64,000 nucleotides of DNA from Purshia tridentata (GCA_003254885.1 QANT01003087.1:1-64000), one strand, 5' to 3'. Shown: positions 1 through 16,460, numbered from the stretch's first letter. The notes: generated by a model from the sequence alone, not told the origin. Made by a program: numbers and translations.

Positions 1-60
1 GTTGGTTTATTTTAATTTTGTGCAATTTTGAGATAGTGTTGTATCGTACTTTTGGGTAAT

Positions 61-170
61 TTAGGAAAAATTGGGCTGTTGGTTAATGATTAATTTGGGG
101 TTGTTAGTTTATTGTGAATTTGGGAAAAATAGAGCAGTTGGTTAGTTATTAATTTTAGGTTGTTAGTTTA
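61..170. repeat. diverged tandem pair, 59-bp period
   Basis: The stretch around 73-111 recurs at 132-170 with several substitutions. Both copies share a core of the type GTTGGTTA...TTGTTAGTTTA. No function is visible. Confidence 0.5.
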
Positions 171-383
171 ATTTTGAAACAGTTATTAAGAAATATTTTA
201 AAACAAAATTTAGTGAGAGTTCATCATTGAAAAAGTCTTGAAAGTTAAAAAAAAAAGTGAACTAGATGCACTTTTGGTGGCCTACAAAGCTTAAACTTTG
301 ATCTTTATCTTGACCCCATAACAAATGATTCTTGGATCCACCACTGTAGATACTGTTTCATTTTTCGTACCTGGGTAGAGTGG

Positions 384-409
384 ATATATATATATATATA
401 TATATATAT
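384..409. repeat. (TA)n microsatellite
   Basis: An uninterrupted run of about 13 TA units. Length variation between individuals is likely. Confidence 0.9.
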
Positions 410-811
410 GCATATAGTACCTGCATGAGGTTGAGTTGAGCAATGACCTTAGAGACAGTTACAATAAGATCGATCTAGATAAATGGAATTCATCTCTTAG
501 TTTCAAACAAGGAATATAAATTTCTGATGCTAAATGTCAACCTGACTCATCTCATCTTCTGATTCTTGTGCGCTGTTATTGGATGCAGCAAACAGGCCAA
601 CGATTCTGGTCCATGTAATTTATTTGTTCGTACTTACTTTCAACCTATCTCTCACCATCTTCTCCCCTTCTTATTAAATTATCTCCTTAATTAAGATCGG
701 GTAGAAATTTCAACTTCATCGTCATGTTATGAGTAGCTATCAAATAATTATTTGAGTTTGAAAAAAACAAAGAATGATTATTATTTTGAGAGGTTGCGTG
801 GCCGGCTCTGG

Positions 812-958
812 ATGAGAATTTTCACTTGCTGATTTAAGACTTGGAGTATCTGATATTATAAATCAAGCCAAAAAGGAATGAGAATTTTCACTTGCTGATT
901 TAAGACTTGGAGAATATAGTTCATGGAGTATCTGATATTATAAATCAAGCCAAAAAGG
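812..958. repeat. tandem duplication, 66 and 81 bp copies
   Basis: Copy 1 is 812-877 and copy 2 is 878-958. They are nearly identical except for one block of about 16 bases present only in copy 2. It looks like a recent local duplication followed by one indel. No gene is attached. Confidence 0.85.
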
Positions 959-1726
959 CCAAAACTCAAATTTTGTGGGAAGTAATTATGTCAAGTTTTT
1001 TGTTTTTTTCGGTTACAAAGAAAGTTAAATGGGGAGGAGAGATTCAAACTTTGGACTCGGGTATAGAGAACATACTCTCAACTATTAAAACTATAAATTT
1101 ATATATTATGTCATACTTATGATAAAAGTTCGATCCTTATCATTCTATTTTTTGAATTTAAAAAAATCCTCATTTTACTTATTAATATAAAAAATCCTTT
1201 TATGATATTATGGAATTGGTTATTAAAAACAATCATGGTACAAAGTTCTTGGTGAAAAAAAAAAATGATTATTGGACGATGGAATTGTAGATACTCCTCT
1301 ACAATAACAAAAATTTCAGGAAAAAAGAAAAAGAGATTAAATTTTTTTAAAAAGTGCCAAAAATCCATAAGTTATAACTCATGAGCCTTTCACTTTGATC
1401 CTTGGCCCCCTTGGGCTGGTCCAATGTTCTGAGAATGGACTGGGCCGGCATAAATGCATGGTGTGTAAGGCTTAATTTCACAGACCGAAAGAAGTGTCAC
1501 TATCTTGGCCTAAAATTTAAAAGAAGTGTCAATATATTGGTATAGAACTATAGATTTATTCCTTAAAAGGATGTCTGGAATAGTGAATACCATACTATAT
1601 ACGACATAAAGGGGCTATTAACAGTAAACTAATGCGCAGAAAGTGATGGTGGCCGTTTCCCTTTTAAGGCCGGAGCAGCACATGACCTACCTTTCTAATA
1701 ACTATTAGACATGATCTTGACATTTT

Positions 1727-2092
1727 GTTGTTCTTTTTTGATCCATATAATTTGAGTTAAGTTTTATTTTGGTTCTTATAGTTTTAATTTTTTTGATTTT
1801 AGTTATGTAATTTAGAAATCGTTGCAATTTCATAAGACATTAGTATTTTTGTCCATTAATTCATTAAATTAATTATCAAATTGCTAATATAATGTAAAAT
1901 ACATTATCAAAATCGAAATAATTTGTAAAATTACTTGATTAAAAATACAATAAATTTGATGATTTGATGAACGAAAATACTAAGATGTTCTTTAATTACA
2001 ACGATTTGTAAACTATAGGACTAAAATCTTAACAATTGAAATTACATTGACAAAAATAAAACTTAACTCAAACTACATAGATCAAAAATAAA
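1727..2092. mobile_element. foldback MITE-like element
   Basis: Two arms of roughly 150 bp are imperfect reverse complements of each other. The left arm begins near the TTTTTTGATCC at 1734 and the right arm ends near the GATCAAAAATA at 2080-2090. The centre is short and AT-rich, with no coding capacity. Long inverted repeats around a short non-coding core fit a non-autonomous DNA transposon. I could not find a target-site duplication, so the superfamily is unassigned and the ends are approximate. Confidence 0.6.
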
Positions 2093-3958
2093 CTTTGGCC
2101 TAAAGAAAAAGTAGGTTTCATTTGAGTCCACAAGTTTTGTTGAGCAGCATGCATGGCCAATAGAGAAGGGACCAGCCTCTGTGGGTTGCCATCACAACTT
2201 GCAGCTTGCAAGTTCCCAAAATAAATTTTTGCCCCCACATGCCAAACCATCTTGTTCACCTCACTTCAACTCGATCCATCTCCCAACCATATGCACTTTG
2301 TTCACATGCACATGCACCGATGCACCACCCGGACTCTTTGTGCTACGAGAAATTAAAATTAATTGCCTCTTTTGTGTCCCGCATTACGATGGAGAGCGAA
2401 AGCAATTAATTAATTTTGGTAGGCATCCGTATCCTTCATATGCCACACGTACAGATATGATTGGGTAGGTTAGATAGAGATTAATTCCTGTAGGAGCCCA
2501 CCTCGTTATCCGTTGCCTGTTCTCAACACGGCCAACATGTCAGATGTCGAGAGTGTGGGACCCGTGGGAGTACAAATTTCACTGTACAATGACGTGGCTA
2601 TAATTTGACCAATCCTTTTGAGGAATCGTAGCTGGGCGAGTGAGTCCTAGCCACTTGTTTGTTTGAGTGGCTGAGACATGCTCCCAGATTCAATGATGAC
2701 CGGTCCGATCTTATGAAAAAAATTTAAGTGTATATATTTATTGTTTTTTTTTTTGTCTTGTCATGTCACATGTGATTTAGCATTTCTTTTTAATCTCTTG
2801 TTCAAAATGTATTATATATAATATAGAAGTTTAAAATTTGTATGTAACGTGTGTATACACTTGTATTCTTATAATAATTTCTTATATTCTAGTTATAAGA
2901 TCACTTATTGTGTTTTCTTTCATATAATGTATTATAGTTTATTTTGATAAAATAGGTGTATAATATATAATTATAGTTTATTTAGTAATAGTCATTGTAA
3001 TAAAAAATAAAATGTTAATATCTACGAGTCATTTATATTGTACGACAAAGTTTTTCTATATACATAACCGAATTATGTTAAATCACAAGGATGCATGCAT
3101 ATAGTAGGATACACAATGCACTTTTCATTAATTAACATGGTTTTCATTAGAAGATATATATCAAGAATGAAAATATGGCAATATTCTTACATAACAAAAA
3201 AGTGCAATTTTCTTGACCAAAAACTAAGCACCATTAATGATAAAAAGAGCTATATTCTGTTGCTACTATTTAAGAAGTATATTAATATATATCAATATAT
3301 ATCGGGACATATTATTTTGTCATAAAATTTGAAAACATAAAAAGTTTTATATTATCGTATTATGAGTTTGAATCTTTAATAAATGTTGATTACTATTTGA
3401 ACACGTTGTTTGACACTTTGAATTGACAATATTCCAAACAAAAATAAAATTAACAGCTACGAAAAGCAACAATTTGCTTTTTCACGGAAAAGGCCGAAAG
3501 GAAAAGTTAAGGTTGGTTGATATTAATACGTGTCAGTTCCTATTTTGTCAGGTAGTAAAAATTGGGATTAGAATATACGGTCCGTGCCACAAAGCGAATT
3601 TAGCTTAGAAAACTATCTTAAAAAAGAAAATTATATTTTTATATAACAATTTTATATTATTTTACGAGATAATTTATATAATATTTATACTTTTATACAG
3701 TAAATATTAAAATATAAAATATAAATATGTTTACTAAAAATTATAATTTAAAATTTAATATTTAAAATATTATCCAAAGAAAAAAGGTAAATTTAGTCAT
3801 CATATAATTATCATAATATAATTAACAAAAGATAAGATATCGATTCTCGTATCCGCAATTAAACCCGGTAAATAAAAGTCTTTATGTAACGCAATTAACC
3901 CCACTTTAGACAGACCACATCGCTCTCTCTCTCACTCTCTAATCAGTAGCCCCCAGAC

Positions 3959-6033
3959 ATGGCTTCCCTGGACAAGAGCAACAGCAGGCTCTCAATTGCC
4001 ATGGAGCGAACCGGCCAATGGTAACTAATTAACACTCTCTTAATTTGTTTATATAATTAGCAAATTTCAGACATATATGCGTGTTGATTTTTTGCAGGAT
4101 TTTCTCTCAAGATATTCCATCAGATGTGGTGGTTGAAGTTGGCGAAGCCAATTTCTCTCTGCACAAGGTACATATCAAAAACTGATATGCATGCTTCAAT
4201 TAACAACAAATTAATCACAATTAAGAAGCTTAATTCATATATGGCAGTTCATGCTTGTGGCGAAGAGCAACCGCATAAGAAAACTGATCATGGAATCGGA
4301 AGATCCCGACTTGACTAGGATCGACCTCTCGGACATTCCGGGAGGACCAGAGACGTTCGAGAAGGCAGCCAAGTTCTGCTACGGCGTCAACTTCGAGATC
4401 ACAGTCCACAACGTAGCTTCTCTGCGATGCGCCGCGGAGTACCTCCAAATGACTGACAAGTACTGCGACAACAACCTCACCGGCCGCACCGAAGATTTCC
4501 TCAAGCAGGTCGCACTGTCGAGTCTCTCCGGCGCCATTGTCGTTCTCAAGTCCTGCCAACACCTCCTTCCCATGGCTGAAGACCTCAAAATCGTTCAGAG
4601 ATGTGTCGACGTCGTTACTTCTAAGGTACTGCCACCGACTCCTCCCTCGTTCATATATTTTTAATATGATTTGATTACTTAGATGATTAATCGTTCATTT
4701 TAGGTCTGTAATGAAGCGAATTTTCCAACCCGTTCGCCAACCAACTGGTGGACAGAGGAGCTCGCGATTTTGGACGTTCAATTCTTCGGCAAAGTAATCT
4801 CAGCAATGAAGCTACGCGGTGCAAAATCTCTGACCGTAGCCAGCTCTATCATAACGTACACCGAGAGATGGCTCCGAGATCTGGTCCGGGACCACTCCGG
4901 CTGCAAGTCCTCTGATTCCGAGGACTCCGTCGTCAGGCTCCGGCAGCGGGAGCTTCTGGAGTCTATAGTCGCTCTCTTGCCATCCGAGAAAGCGGCGTTG
5001 CCGATCAACTTCCTCTGCTGCCTTCTCCGGTCGGCGACCTTCGTCAAGGCCTCAGACACCTGCAAGAACGAGCTCGAGAAGCGGATCTCGATAATCTTGG
5101 AGCACGTGACCGTCGACGACCTCCTGGTGCTGTCATTCACCTACGACGGCGAGCGGCTGTTCGATCTCGAGAGCGTGAGGAGGATCGTCTCCGGGTTCGT
5201 CGAGAAGGAGAAGAGCATGGGGGTTTTCAGCGGCGGCGATTTGAGGGAGGTGTGTTCCGCTGCGATGCACCGAGTTGCCAAGACCGTGGACGCGTATCTC
5301 GGCGAGATCGCCACGTGTCCGGAGCTCAGCATTTCCAAGTTCAACGGCATCGCCAACCTCGTCCCCAAAGGCGCACGTAAAGTCGACGACGATCTCTATC
5401 GTGCCGTCGATATATACTTGAAGGTATCATTACTAATTACTCATTAATTAAGTATTAATGAATATATAATTAAATCAGAACAGCGTAAATTGAGTAACTA
5501 ATTGATGATTTTTGCAGGCTCATCCGAAGCTTGATGAGATAGAGAGGGAGAAAGTGTGCAGTGTAATGGACGCCCTAAAGCTGTCGTACGAAGCGAGAGT
5601 GCACGCTTCTCAGAACAAGCGGTTGCCTGTACAGATCGTACTGCACGCGTTGTACTACGACCAGCTGAAGCTTAGGAGCGGCGTGGACGAGAACGACATG
5701 CAAGTGAACGCCGTAACAACGACGAAGAGTCAAGTGCTGCAGAACGACGTGTCGTTGGTGAGGGAGAACGAGGCGTTGCGAACGGAGCTGTTGAAGATGA
5801 AGCTTTACTTATCGGACCTGCAGAAGACTGGGACGGCAACAGGTGTGAGTGCGGGAACGACGTCGTCTTCGTCGAAGGGAGGGCACAGCAGAAAGCCGAC
5901 GTTCTTCTCGTCGATGTCTAAGAAATTAGGGAAGTTGAATCCATTCAAACAAGGAGGGTCGAAGGACACTTCGAACATTGAGGATGGTGTGCACCTTACA
6001 AAGCCAAGAAGGAGAAGGTTTTCCATCTCTTGA
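3959..6033 (+). CDS. RPT2: Root phototropism protein 2 (NPH3/RPT2 family, BTB-NPH3)
   Basis: Five coding exons: 3959-4020, 4098-4167, 4248-4625, 4704-5423 and 5518-6033. They join in frame to 581 residues (Arabidopsis RPT2 is about 590). An N-terminal BTB/POZ domain (about residues 20-120, IFSQDIPSDVVVEVGEA onward) is followed by the NPH3 domain (about 195-460, containing NWWTEELAILDV and FLCCLLR). A short coiled segment follows (about 505-530). The C-terminus ends in KPRRRRFSIS, with a serine three residues from the end; this is the signature of the RPT2/NPH3 tail that 14-3-3 proteins bind. Known role: RPT2 acts with phototropins and NPH3 at the plasma membrane in phototropism, leaf positioning and adaptation to bright light, as a presumed CUL3 substrate adaptor. 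The start is the first ATG; a second in-frame ATG lies 14 codons on, just before the conserved ERTGQW. Intact, with no odd residues seen. Not to be confused with the proteasome subunit also called RPT2. Confidence 0.96.
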
Positions 6034-6073
6034 GTCTTGAATAATTAATCAAGTCTTAGGGAGGTATTAAAAT

Positions 6074-6473
6074 GAAAAATGCTTGAGTATTCAAGCTTGA
6101 GTACCAATCTTGTTATCAAGTCTGCAAAAAGTCATAATTTTGCTATGCCGGTTCAAAATCGTAACCATTCAATTTTTAGATTACTGAATAAAGATTGTCT
6201 CTACAAAAAATCAACTTAATCACAAATCGTTTGGTCATACAATTGTTAACGAATAAATATAAGCTCATAGTTAAAAGATCAAATCATGTATCTATTCGTT
6301 AACAGTTATACAATCAAACGATTTCCGATTGAGTTATTTTTTCCAGAAATGATCTTTATTAGGTGATCTAAAAATTGAACGGTTTTAATCTTGAGCCGGC
6401 ACGACGGAATTATGATTTTTGGTGGGCTTGAGAACAAGGTTGGTCCTCAAGCTTGAGGACCCAAGTATTGTCC
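6074..6473. mobile_element. Mutator-type MITE with 9-bp target-site duplication
   Basis: A 400-bp element with long imperfect terminal inverted repeats (about 180 bp each). The left end reads GAAAAATGCTTGAG and the right end is the complement of GGACAATACTTGGG. It is flanked by a perfect 9-bp direct repeat, TATTAAAAT, at 6065-6073 and 6474-6482. A 9-bp duplication with long inverted repeats is the mark of Mutator-like elements. It has no coding capacity. It begins 40 bp after the RPT2 stop codon, so it probably supplies most of the RPT2 3' UTR or its polyadenylation region. Confidence 0.88.
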
Positions 6474-6482
6474 TATTAAAAT

Positions 6483-7378
6483 TACTTCTCTGCCTACTGC
6501 ACTAGTACTGTGCATGCAGTTGTTGTCTAATTAATTTTGCACTTCTGGGAGGAATTTTGTGTTGGTGTTAATTCTCGTTGTTCTTTGTTTTCTCCTTGTT
6601 TCTTGAGATTTATTGTAATGTTAATAATTACAAATGGTTCTTATATAGATATATATTATGATTGGCAACTTTATGTGACGATTTCTATTCAGCTTTAGTC
6701 AAACTAGTTGCCCCTTAAATATAGCAAGTTAGTAGGTATAACCTTAATTTAGAGAAATGCTAACATGTGAATGTTGGTACACCATAGACTAGAAGCGTGT
6801 AGTTCCTTGCCCTTGGATGTGGTGGATGTCGACATCATTGTGAGATGATGCATTTTATTTATTAGTATTTGAAAGTTTCTTCATCGGTGAATATGTATAA
6901 ATTAAACGAAAAGTGAGCATCCAAAAAAAATTAAATTAAATTAAATGAAGAGTGAGTACCCAAAAACTACAATATGAAGAGTTTCTTGTTATGATGAATG
7001 AATCATTGAAAAAATATGCTGTCAAATTGAACCATATATTTGAAGGATTAAAAAATGGGCTAGGCCGGAAGAAAATTTTGGGCTAAACCCTAAAAGTATT
7101 TGGGCTCAAGTTAAAGTCCATCATAAGGTAAGTAAAGATTTGGATTTGCCCATATGCCTTCAAAGCCCAAATTTTGCGAAGAGGCGGTGGCGTGATGGAT
7201 ACGACGTCGTTGGATAGACTGGCAGTGGCAGCTATAGGATAAATAACCACAACCAAAAATAGACGGAGTTGGAATATCGTTTCTTAGGCCTCACTCTATT
7301 TCTCTTCCGCTTTGCCTTCTCTCCCCCAGCGAACCAAAAGAATCGAAAGCAAATCGAGAACACAGTCTGAGAGCAACA
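6483..7378. other. spacer and RPT3 upstream region
   Basis: No coding sequence is supported. The proximal 320 bases hold the promoter motifs listed next and the short RPT3 leader. The region 6483-7020 is AT-rich and shows nothing I recognise. Confidence 0.6.
7056..7169 (+). promoter_or_regulatory. telo-box and site II cluster of the RPT3 promoter
   Basis: TGGGC motifs (site II type) occur at 7056, 7079 and 7101, with an inverted copy at 7164-7169. The telo-box AAACCCTAA lies at 7085-7093, directly behind the second motif. In plants this pair is common in promoters of ribosomal, proteasome and other growth-linked genes, where TCP factors bind site II. The cluster lies 210-320 bp before the RPT3 start codon. 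Motif presence is direct; activity is inferred. Confidence 0.65.
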
Positions 7379-10716
<3,338 letters not shown>

Positions 10717-13700
10717 TCGGTCCTGGAAGCTCGGATGACAATTCTGTTGCTCAAGTTGCTGAAGATGCTCTATTATATTTAAAATCTGGTTATAATTATC
10801 ATGCAAGCTGCATCATATTGAGAAATTGTTTCTTTGAGCAATTGCAGCTAAATGGAAGGGGAATTCTGTTGAAACATTTCTAATTTTATGTGGTGATGTA
10901 TGATCTTGAGCCATCAAATGGTCTTGTTTTCCTTTGATATTTTTCTACTGTCTTGTGGACAATGTTTGGAGACGCCGTTTAGGAAAATTGTAACAGGTTA
11001 TACTGAAATTACTGTTAATTCTTATTGTTCCCGCATTACTTTATATTATTTTTTATGCTTTCTCAGCTTATGTCAAAATTTTATTATGACACTTGGAAGT
11101 CATCAATGTCCCAATTTCTTCAAAACACCTTCACCTTACGATCTATACCCAATTGGGCCATTAATTTGAAGTTGGATATCTGTAGCAAGATTGAAGTTTG
11201 ATGTATACCATTCACCGAGTACAATTCAGGTTATCAATTTTGAAGTAGTATATCTTAATGACTAAAATTTGGTCAACAAATTTGTTGAATCTAGAATTAT
11301 ATCGAATTTTCCTTGTAAGAGAAGCAGGATTAATGTTACTTTCTATGTAATTAGGATGGTCAGATTATAAAAGGCTATTAGCGTTGACCTCAGAGCTCAC
11401 AAAGGCAGATGCTCCTGATATCCGAAGATTCCCGGATGGTTGAAATGACGGTTTATTACAAGTTCTGGTGACATAAATAGGAAGAGCATACGAATGAGAC
11501 GGAACATGGATAACGTAGTGGTTCGAGCCTGCAACTGCAAGACAGTGGAGATTTTTTAGCTACGCACATTATGCTCGACAAACTATAATTGATTAGCAAG
11601 TTGTGTTTTTCTGTCTTTCTTTTCATTTTTCCTTATAATAAGCCTTCAAAGCCTCCGGCCAGAACATCATTTCCTTCACGCCAGTTACTGTGGTATACTA
11701 CTACTATATTATGTTATTAGATTCTTAGTTTGAATCATTCATTATGAAATTCTTATTGGAATATGTGGTCTAAATATACAAATACCAGATAGTTGGTAAA
11801 AACACATTACTCCCATACATACATTTCCATGATAATGTTTATTTGTGTCGCCTCCTTAACTAAAAGAATGTACTCTTGATACGTATGTTGCCTGTGCTTT
11901 ATTTATGCACAAGATTTTAGATTTCAGTGAGAGCTAGCAGAGCCTAGCACATTCTTCATATTCCTAGGAACGCTAAAAAAAAAAAAAAGGAGACAGGATG
12001 TCAAACAGGTTCAAACTTCAAAGTGTGTGGGCGACGGAATTGTCTGGGCCCAAGACCGAGAAACGAGCAGGCCCAGTCCAAAGAAAGGTCAGAACAAGAA
12101 TGAATCCTAAAATGCCAAAAGAAACTGAGGTCCGAAAATGAAAACGGTAACAACACAAGATTTTAGATTTCAGTGAGAGCTAGCAGAGTCTAGCACATTC
12201 TTCATATTCCTAGGAACGCTAAAAAAAAAAAAAAGGAGACAGGATGTCAAACAGGTTCAAACTTCAAAGTGTGTGGGCGACGGAATTGTCTGGGCCCAAG
12301 ACCGAGAAACGAGCAGGCCCAGTCCAAAGAAAGGTCAGAACAAGAAAGAAACTGAGGTCCGAAAATGAAAACGGTAACATCATTAAATCATAGCAAACGG
12401 CCCATTTATCTTACTTAATTACCCACTTACCAAAACAAAGGCAACGATCAAATTCATTAAAAAGGTATACCGGGAAGAAAGTGTGCGAAGGTAGGAAATA
12501 ACGGAAAAATTGTTTTATTATAAAAAGTGACATACCCCCATGCAAAAGAGGAGGTTGAGTACTGAAAAAGAAAAAGAGATATATTGAAATTTTACTCATT
12601 GAAGTATTGGAGTGTCATTGCAGATACACTCATCAGGAGAATTTCAACGACATAAGGGAAGGAATCTTGGAAGAGGAGATTGCAATCAAGAGGAAGGCAT
12701 TTATGTGATTAATTTATTGTTGTTTGTTAAAATTAAACTTAACGAGATTTTTGGCATCAACAAAATGGTTGATATTTTTCTTTACTCTTCTGTTAGGTTG
12801 TGAATCCTGATCAGTTGGCCCATGGGGACCCATCTGACCCATCTGTTATTCAATATAGATCATAATATTAAAGAAAATGTAAGTTGTAACTAAGTAGCAG
12901 AGCCATTTATTCAGTTCCATAAACAAGCCTGTCCGAACACTTTGACCGTGACCCCTTAATAAAAAAAGAAATTTAAAAGTTGCATAGGGTCTAATGCCAG
13001 TACTTCTTCTAGGTTACTTACTCATTATTATTTTTTCAAAATAATTATCTAGATTCCCTTAACTATTAGAATTACAAGGTCTTAAAATGATTGCCCATTA
13101 TTAGTTCTTCATCTTCCATGCTATCAATGCTCGTTTTTTTTTTTGACCAAGTTATTAATGCTCTTATTACAATATAAATAAAGGGAAAAATGTCCTACAC
13201 GACCTAAATTATGGATCCATGACCTTGAAATAACATAAAGTTGCTATAAAGTTTAAACAAAGAGCCCATAATTATATTAAATTAACAGGCCCCTCCATGT
13301 GATGTGGTACTAGTTGCCTTTAAGTTGTCCTTAGACAGTAACATATTTAACAGAGAAATCAAAACTACATGCCACTACAAACAACAATTAGCAATACTTC
13401 ATTATTCCAAGATTTCATGATTTCTTGCATAGATTCAAATATATTATATTTTTCACATAATGATACTGAATGAATCTACCAACAATTTTTTTCCTCCTTA
13501 TGGAAAAATTATTTTTTAAGTTTTTGGTTAACAAGGGAAATTCCTAATGATCCACTCCTTCATAATGTTTGGGACCAATTGGCACATCTCTCCTCACCCT
13601 CTCTGCCTGCCTCTCATCCACACATTCCATACATCTGCATTGTCAACTATTTACATTATAAGACCCACATTGAATAAGTCTGACCACAACCTTTAATTTC

Positions 13701-16452
13701 AAGCCACCAAACTATTACTTTGTGTCTTTTCCAGGAATTTGAAAACTTCAAGAATCAAGATTCTATATGATTTACATTAATTGTGCATTTAGCTGTTATA
13801 TCATGATGACTACATTCGTTAGAAACATTAAATGGGTTTCTCTGATGTACAAATGTATATATATAGTTCTTTTTTTAGGCGGACGCCAGCATTTTTGGGC
13901 CTCCGCAATTTCCGTACATATATATTAAATCCATGTGCCTCGTATATTCTATTCTATTGTGCTTTTTATTCCAGTTTATATATCTTTGATTATTCCAAGT
14001 AAAAACGAAGTTGCTCAAACATAATAACTACAAACTGGAGCACAACATAGTCAGACTGTTAATGTAGCCTTCCAAGCTGCAATTTTGATTCCTATGGTAC
14101 CCAAAGCCATGTTGTTTTTTGATCAACTAAAGTCATGCTGTATTCTCTCTTTCCAGCAATAATACAATGGATCATTCAACAATGTCAATACCACCCTATT
14201 TTAATGCCAGAATTTGGCAACTACTCACACATAAAAATGTTGTTACAAGTCATCAAAACTTCTTTTATAATTTAATACTCAGTGCCACTTAATAGAAAAA
14301 CCAAAAAATGAATGTGACAGATAATAGGATAATATATATATATATATATATTTGAATGGATTTAGTTCTTAACGAGTCTAGATATAAACAAACAAAATAC
14401 TATTAGAACTTATGTTTTGGAATTCCTCCATGTGTTTGTTAGACAATTTTTTTAAGTGATGGGATCTAGAAATTTCTTCTTCCATGTGACATGGATGTTT
14501 CATCATGAAACTTTTGAAGAAAGCTGCCAGTGAGACATCATGATGATAAGGGTTAAAACTTCTCATTCATGGGTTACTTAGCTGGGATATCCAGTGGTTG
14601 CAGAGTTAGCTTCTTAATCTCATGCATGAAGGTACAAAAGTTGAGGAATTAACGTACCCATTACAAGTTTTGAACCTCCTCTCATCAGGAGTGAAGAAAA
14701 GTTAAAGAACCCTTTGAAAAAAAAAAAAGTTAGGATGAAATGTCACTACAAAGCAGTTAATAGGCATTTTCCTTCTAATATTAAAGTCTTTTTGTGGGTA
14801 CCTAATTGTAACTTTTCATCCTTAAGGGATATAATTAAGTTATTTACTTAATCGATCATATAATTTTTAGCTCACAAATTGTTGCATGCCATCATGTGAT
14901 CTTTATTGTTGAGTTTGGGGTACAAGATGGGCATGCAGATGATGCAGCAGATCTAAATCTAATAATGGTAGGTTGAGGGTGGTTGGTAATAAAATAAAAA
15001 GGTGGGAGTGGTTGGATGAAGACCTGTTTGGAGGGCTATCCAACTCTGCCATCAAATATTGTACTATATACCCAGTACTCACACAGCTCATAACAAGTCT
15101 ATATTATTGAATATCGTCTGTCTCATTACTCATTAGTTTGAACCTTTGGTCAATCATCTCCTATCTTAATATCTTTCTCAGAATGACATTAATACATATA
15201 TACCCCCAACAAATTAATTTTGAAAGAATTAATAAACATAATAAACTGCACAATCTACATATGTTAGAAAGTATTTTGATTATGTTTGTGACAAGTAATA
15301 ATATAGTATATCAGACGAGAAAAAGTTTCATTCTCAAGCAAAAATGGTATTATTATTATGGAAGCTTGATGTTATAAGTTTGGTTCAAAATTTTAAAAAG
15401 CTTGTGCAGTCGGCAGCAGGAAACCTGATGGACTAAAAAAGTAGCCGCTCCCACAGGGAGGTTCGGCTGCCATGCCAATGAAGGAATTTGAATATTCAAA
15501 CACCAACCACTTTTTCGGCCCCAATTCCATTCCTTGTACTTCAATTCCAGCCTATGAATGAAATAAGATTTGCATTGGATTTCTTCAATAATCTATACTT
15601 TATTAAGAAAATAATTATTATGACCATTTTACATTAAACTAGTGTAGTAATAAGTTTAAAAACTAATGTTAACATAGTAATTAATTTAAACCTCATCTTC
15701 TACCCACTAGCTCTAATTTTTCACTCTTTATTGTAATTTCCATGTTCCTTGGCATGTGTATGATAATTGTAGACTTGCAGTATTAATGATGTTACCTTTC
15801 TTTTAAAGTCTTAATAATTCAAGGAGTTTGTGGCATATGTGAAATTCTAATCGTCAAATCACCAATCACCATCCTTGTTAGTTGTTCATGCTCCTGCCAT
15901 ACATTTAGTGCCATACCAACAAAATTTTAATATGTGACTTTATTCTTACCATATATGGATTTGGTAGGTTTGTTACGACTAAACCAATAATATATATTTT
16001 AGGTAGCAAAGAGAAATCTTTACCGTAGCTCTTTTATGCATTTTTTTATTTTGAAAAAGAGAATTCGAACTTTAAACCTTATTAACATTAAAAAAATATA
16101 TTACTACACCAATACTACTCGGTTCTCTCTTATATATTCATAATTGAATATACCTTTTTAGTTTGAATTTTAAATTTAAAATATTTGAATTTACCACTAT
16201 CATCTCCCAAGAATATATTGACATTGAGTGATGGAAATGCATGCACAATGTTGACTTATATTATTTTATAAGAAAAACAAACTTAAAAACTTAAGATATT
16301 GCTTGGCCAAAAAAAAGAAAAGGATATTGGGTCATGGAATGGTAGGATAGTAATTTGCGCAGAAAACTGAGACTGAAGTCAGAAACTGAAGAATTGATTG
16401 CTGAGGAAAGCAGCCAAACATAAAAAATAAAATAAAAGCAAATAAAACGTAT
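10717..16452. other. long spacer between RPT3 and the receptor kinase
   Basis: RPT3 3' UTR to about 10950, then AT-rich sequence. I found no splice-consistent gene on either strand. Contents: the 246-bp tandem duplication at 11908-12379; a (TA)n run near 14332-14351; two small perfect hairpins near 14483-14511; a short GC-rich patch at about 13879-13910 that resembles a DNA-transposon end. The frame at 12612-12800 has no recognisable domain. Confidence 0.55.
11908..12379. repeat. tandem duplication, 246 and 226 bp copies
   Basis: Copy 1 is 11908-12153 and copy 2 is 12154-12379. The two are almost identical, including a 14-base A run, and differ mainly by a block of about 20 bases missing from copy 2. 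Each copy carries a TGGGCCCA and a GGCCCA motif, which resemble site II promoter elements. No transcript or gene is evident beside it. The near identity points to a recent event. Confidence 0.9.
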
Positions 16453-16460
16453 TATATAAT
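16453..16460 (+). promoter_or_regulatory. probable TATA box of the receptor kinase gene
   Basis: TATATAAT lies about 270 bp before the first ATG of the predicted transcript. A start near 16485-16490 would make the uORF at 16727 the first ATG of the mature mRNA. Confidence 0.45.

Larger units (their letters stand above)
1..3958. other. AT-rich spacer upstream of RPT2
   Basis: No gene is supported here. The open frames are short, biased toward low-complexity residues and have no splice-consistent partners. The stretch holds the short repeats and the foldback element listed separately, plus AT-rich filler at about 2700-3900. The last 40 bases before the RPT2 start carry a CT-rich patch, typical of plant leaders; no TATA box is convincing. 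Confidence 0.6.

Noticed and set aside
11460-11590. Possible tRNA-derived SINE because of a GGTTCGAGCC B-box-like motif
   Set aside because: No A box at the right distance, no tail and no target-site duplication.
12612-12803. Frame preceded by an AG that looks like a splice acceptor
   Set aside because: No upstream exon or domain could be matched, and the C-terminal half reads like AT-rich noise.
14440-14570. Possible microRNA precursor near an AAGCTGCCAG stretch resembling part of miR167
   Set aside because: Only about ten bases match and the region does not fold into one long hairpin with a matching star strand.
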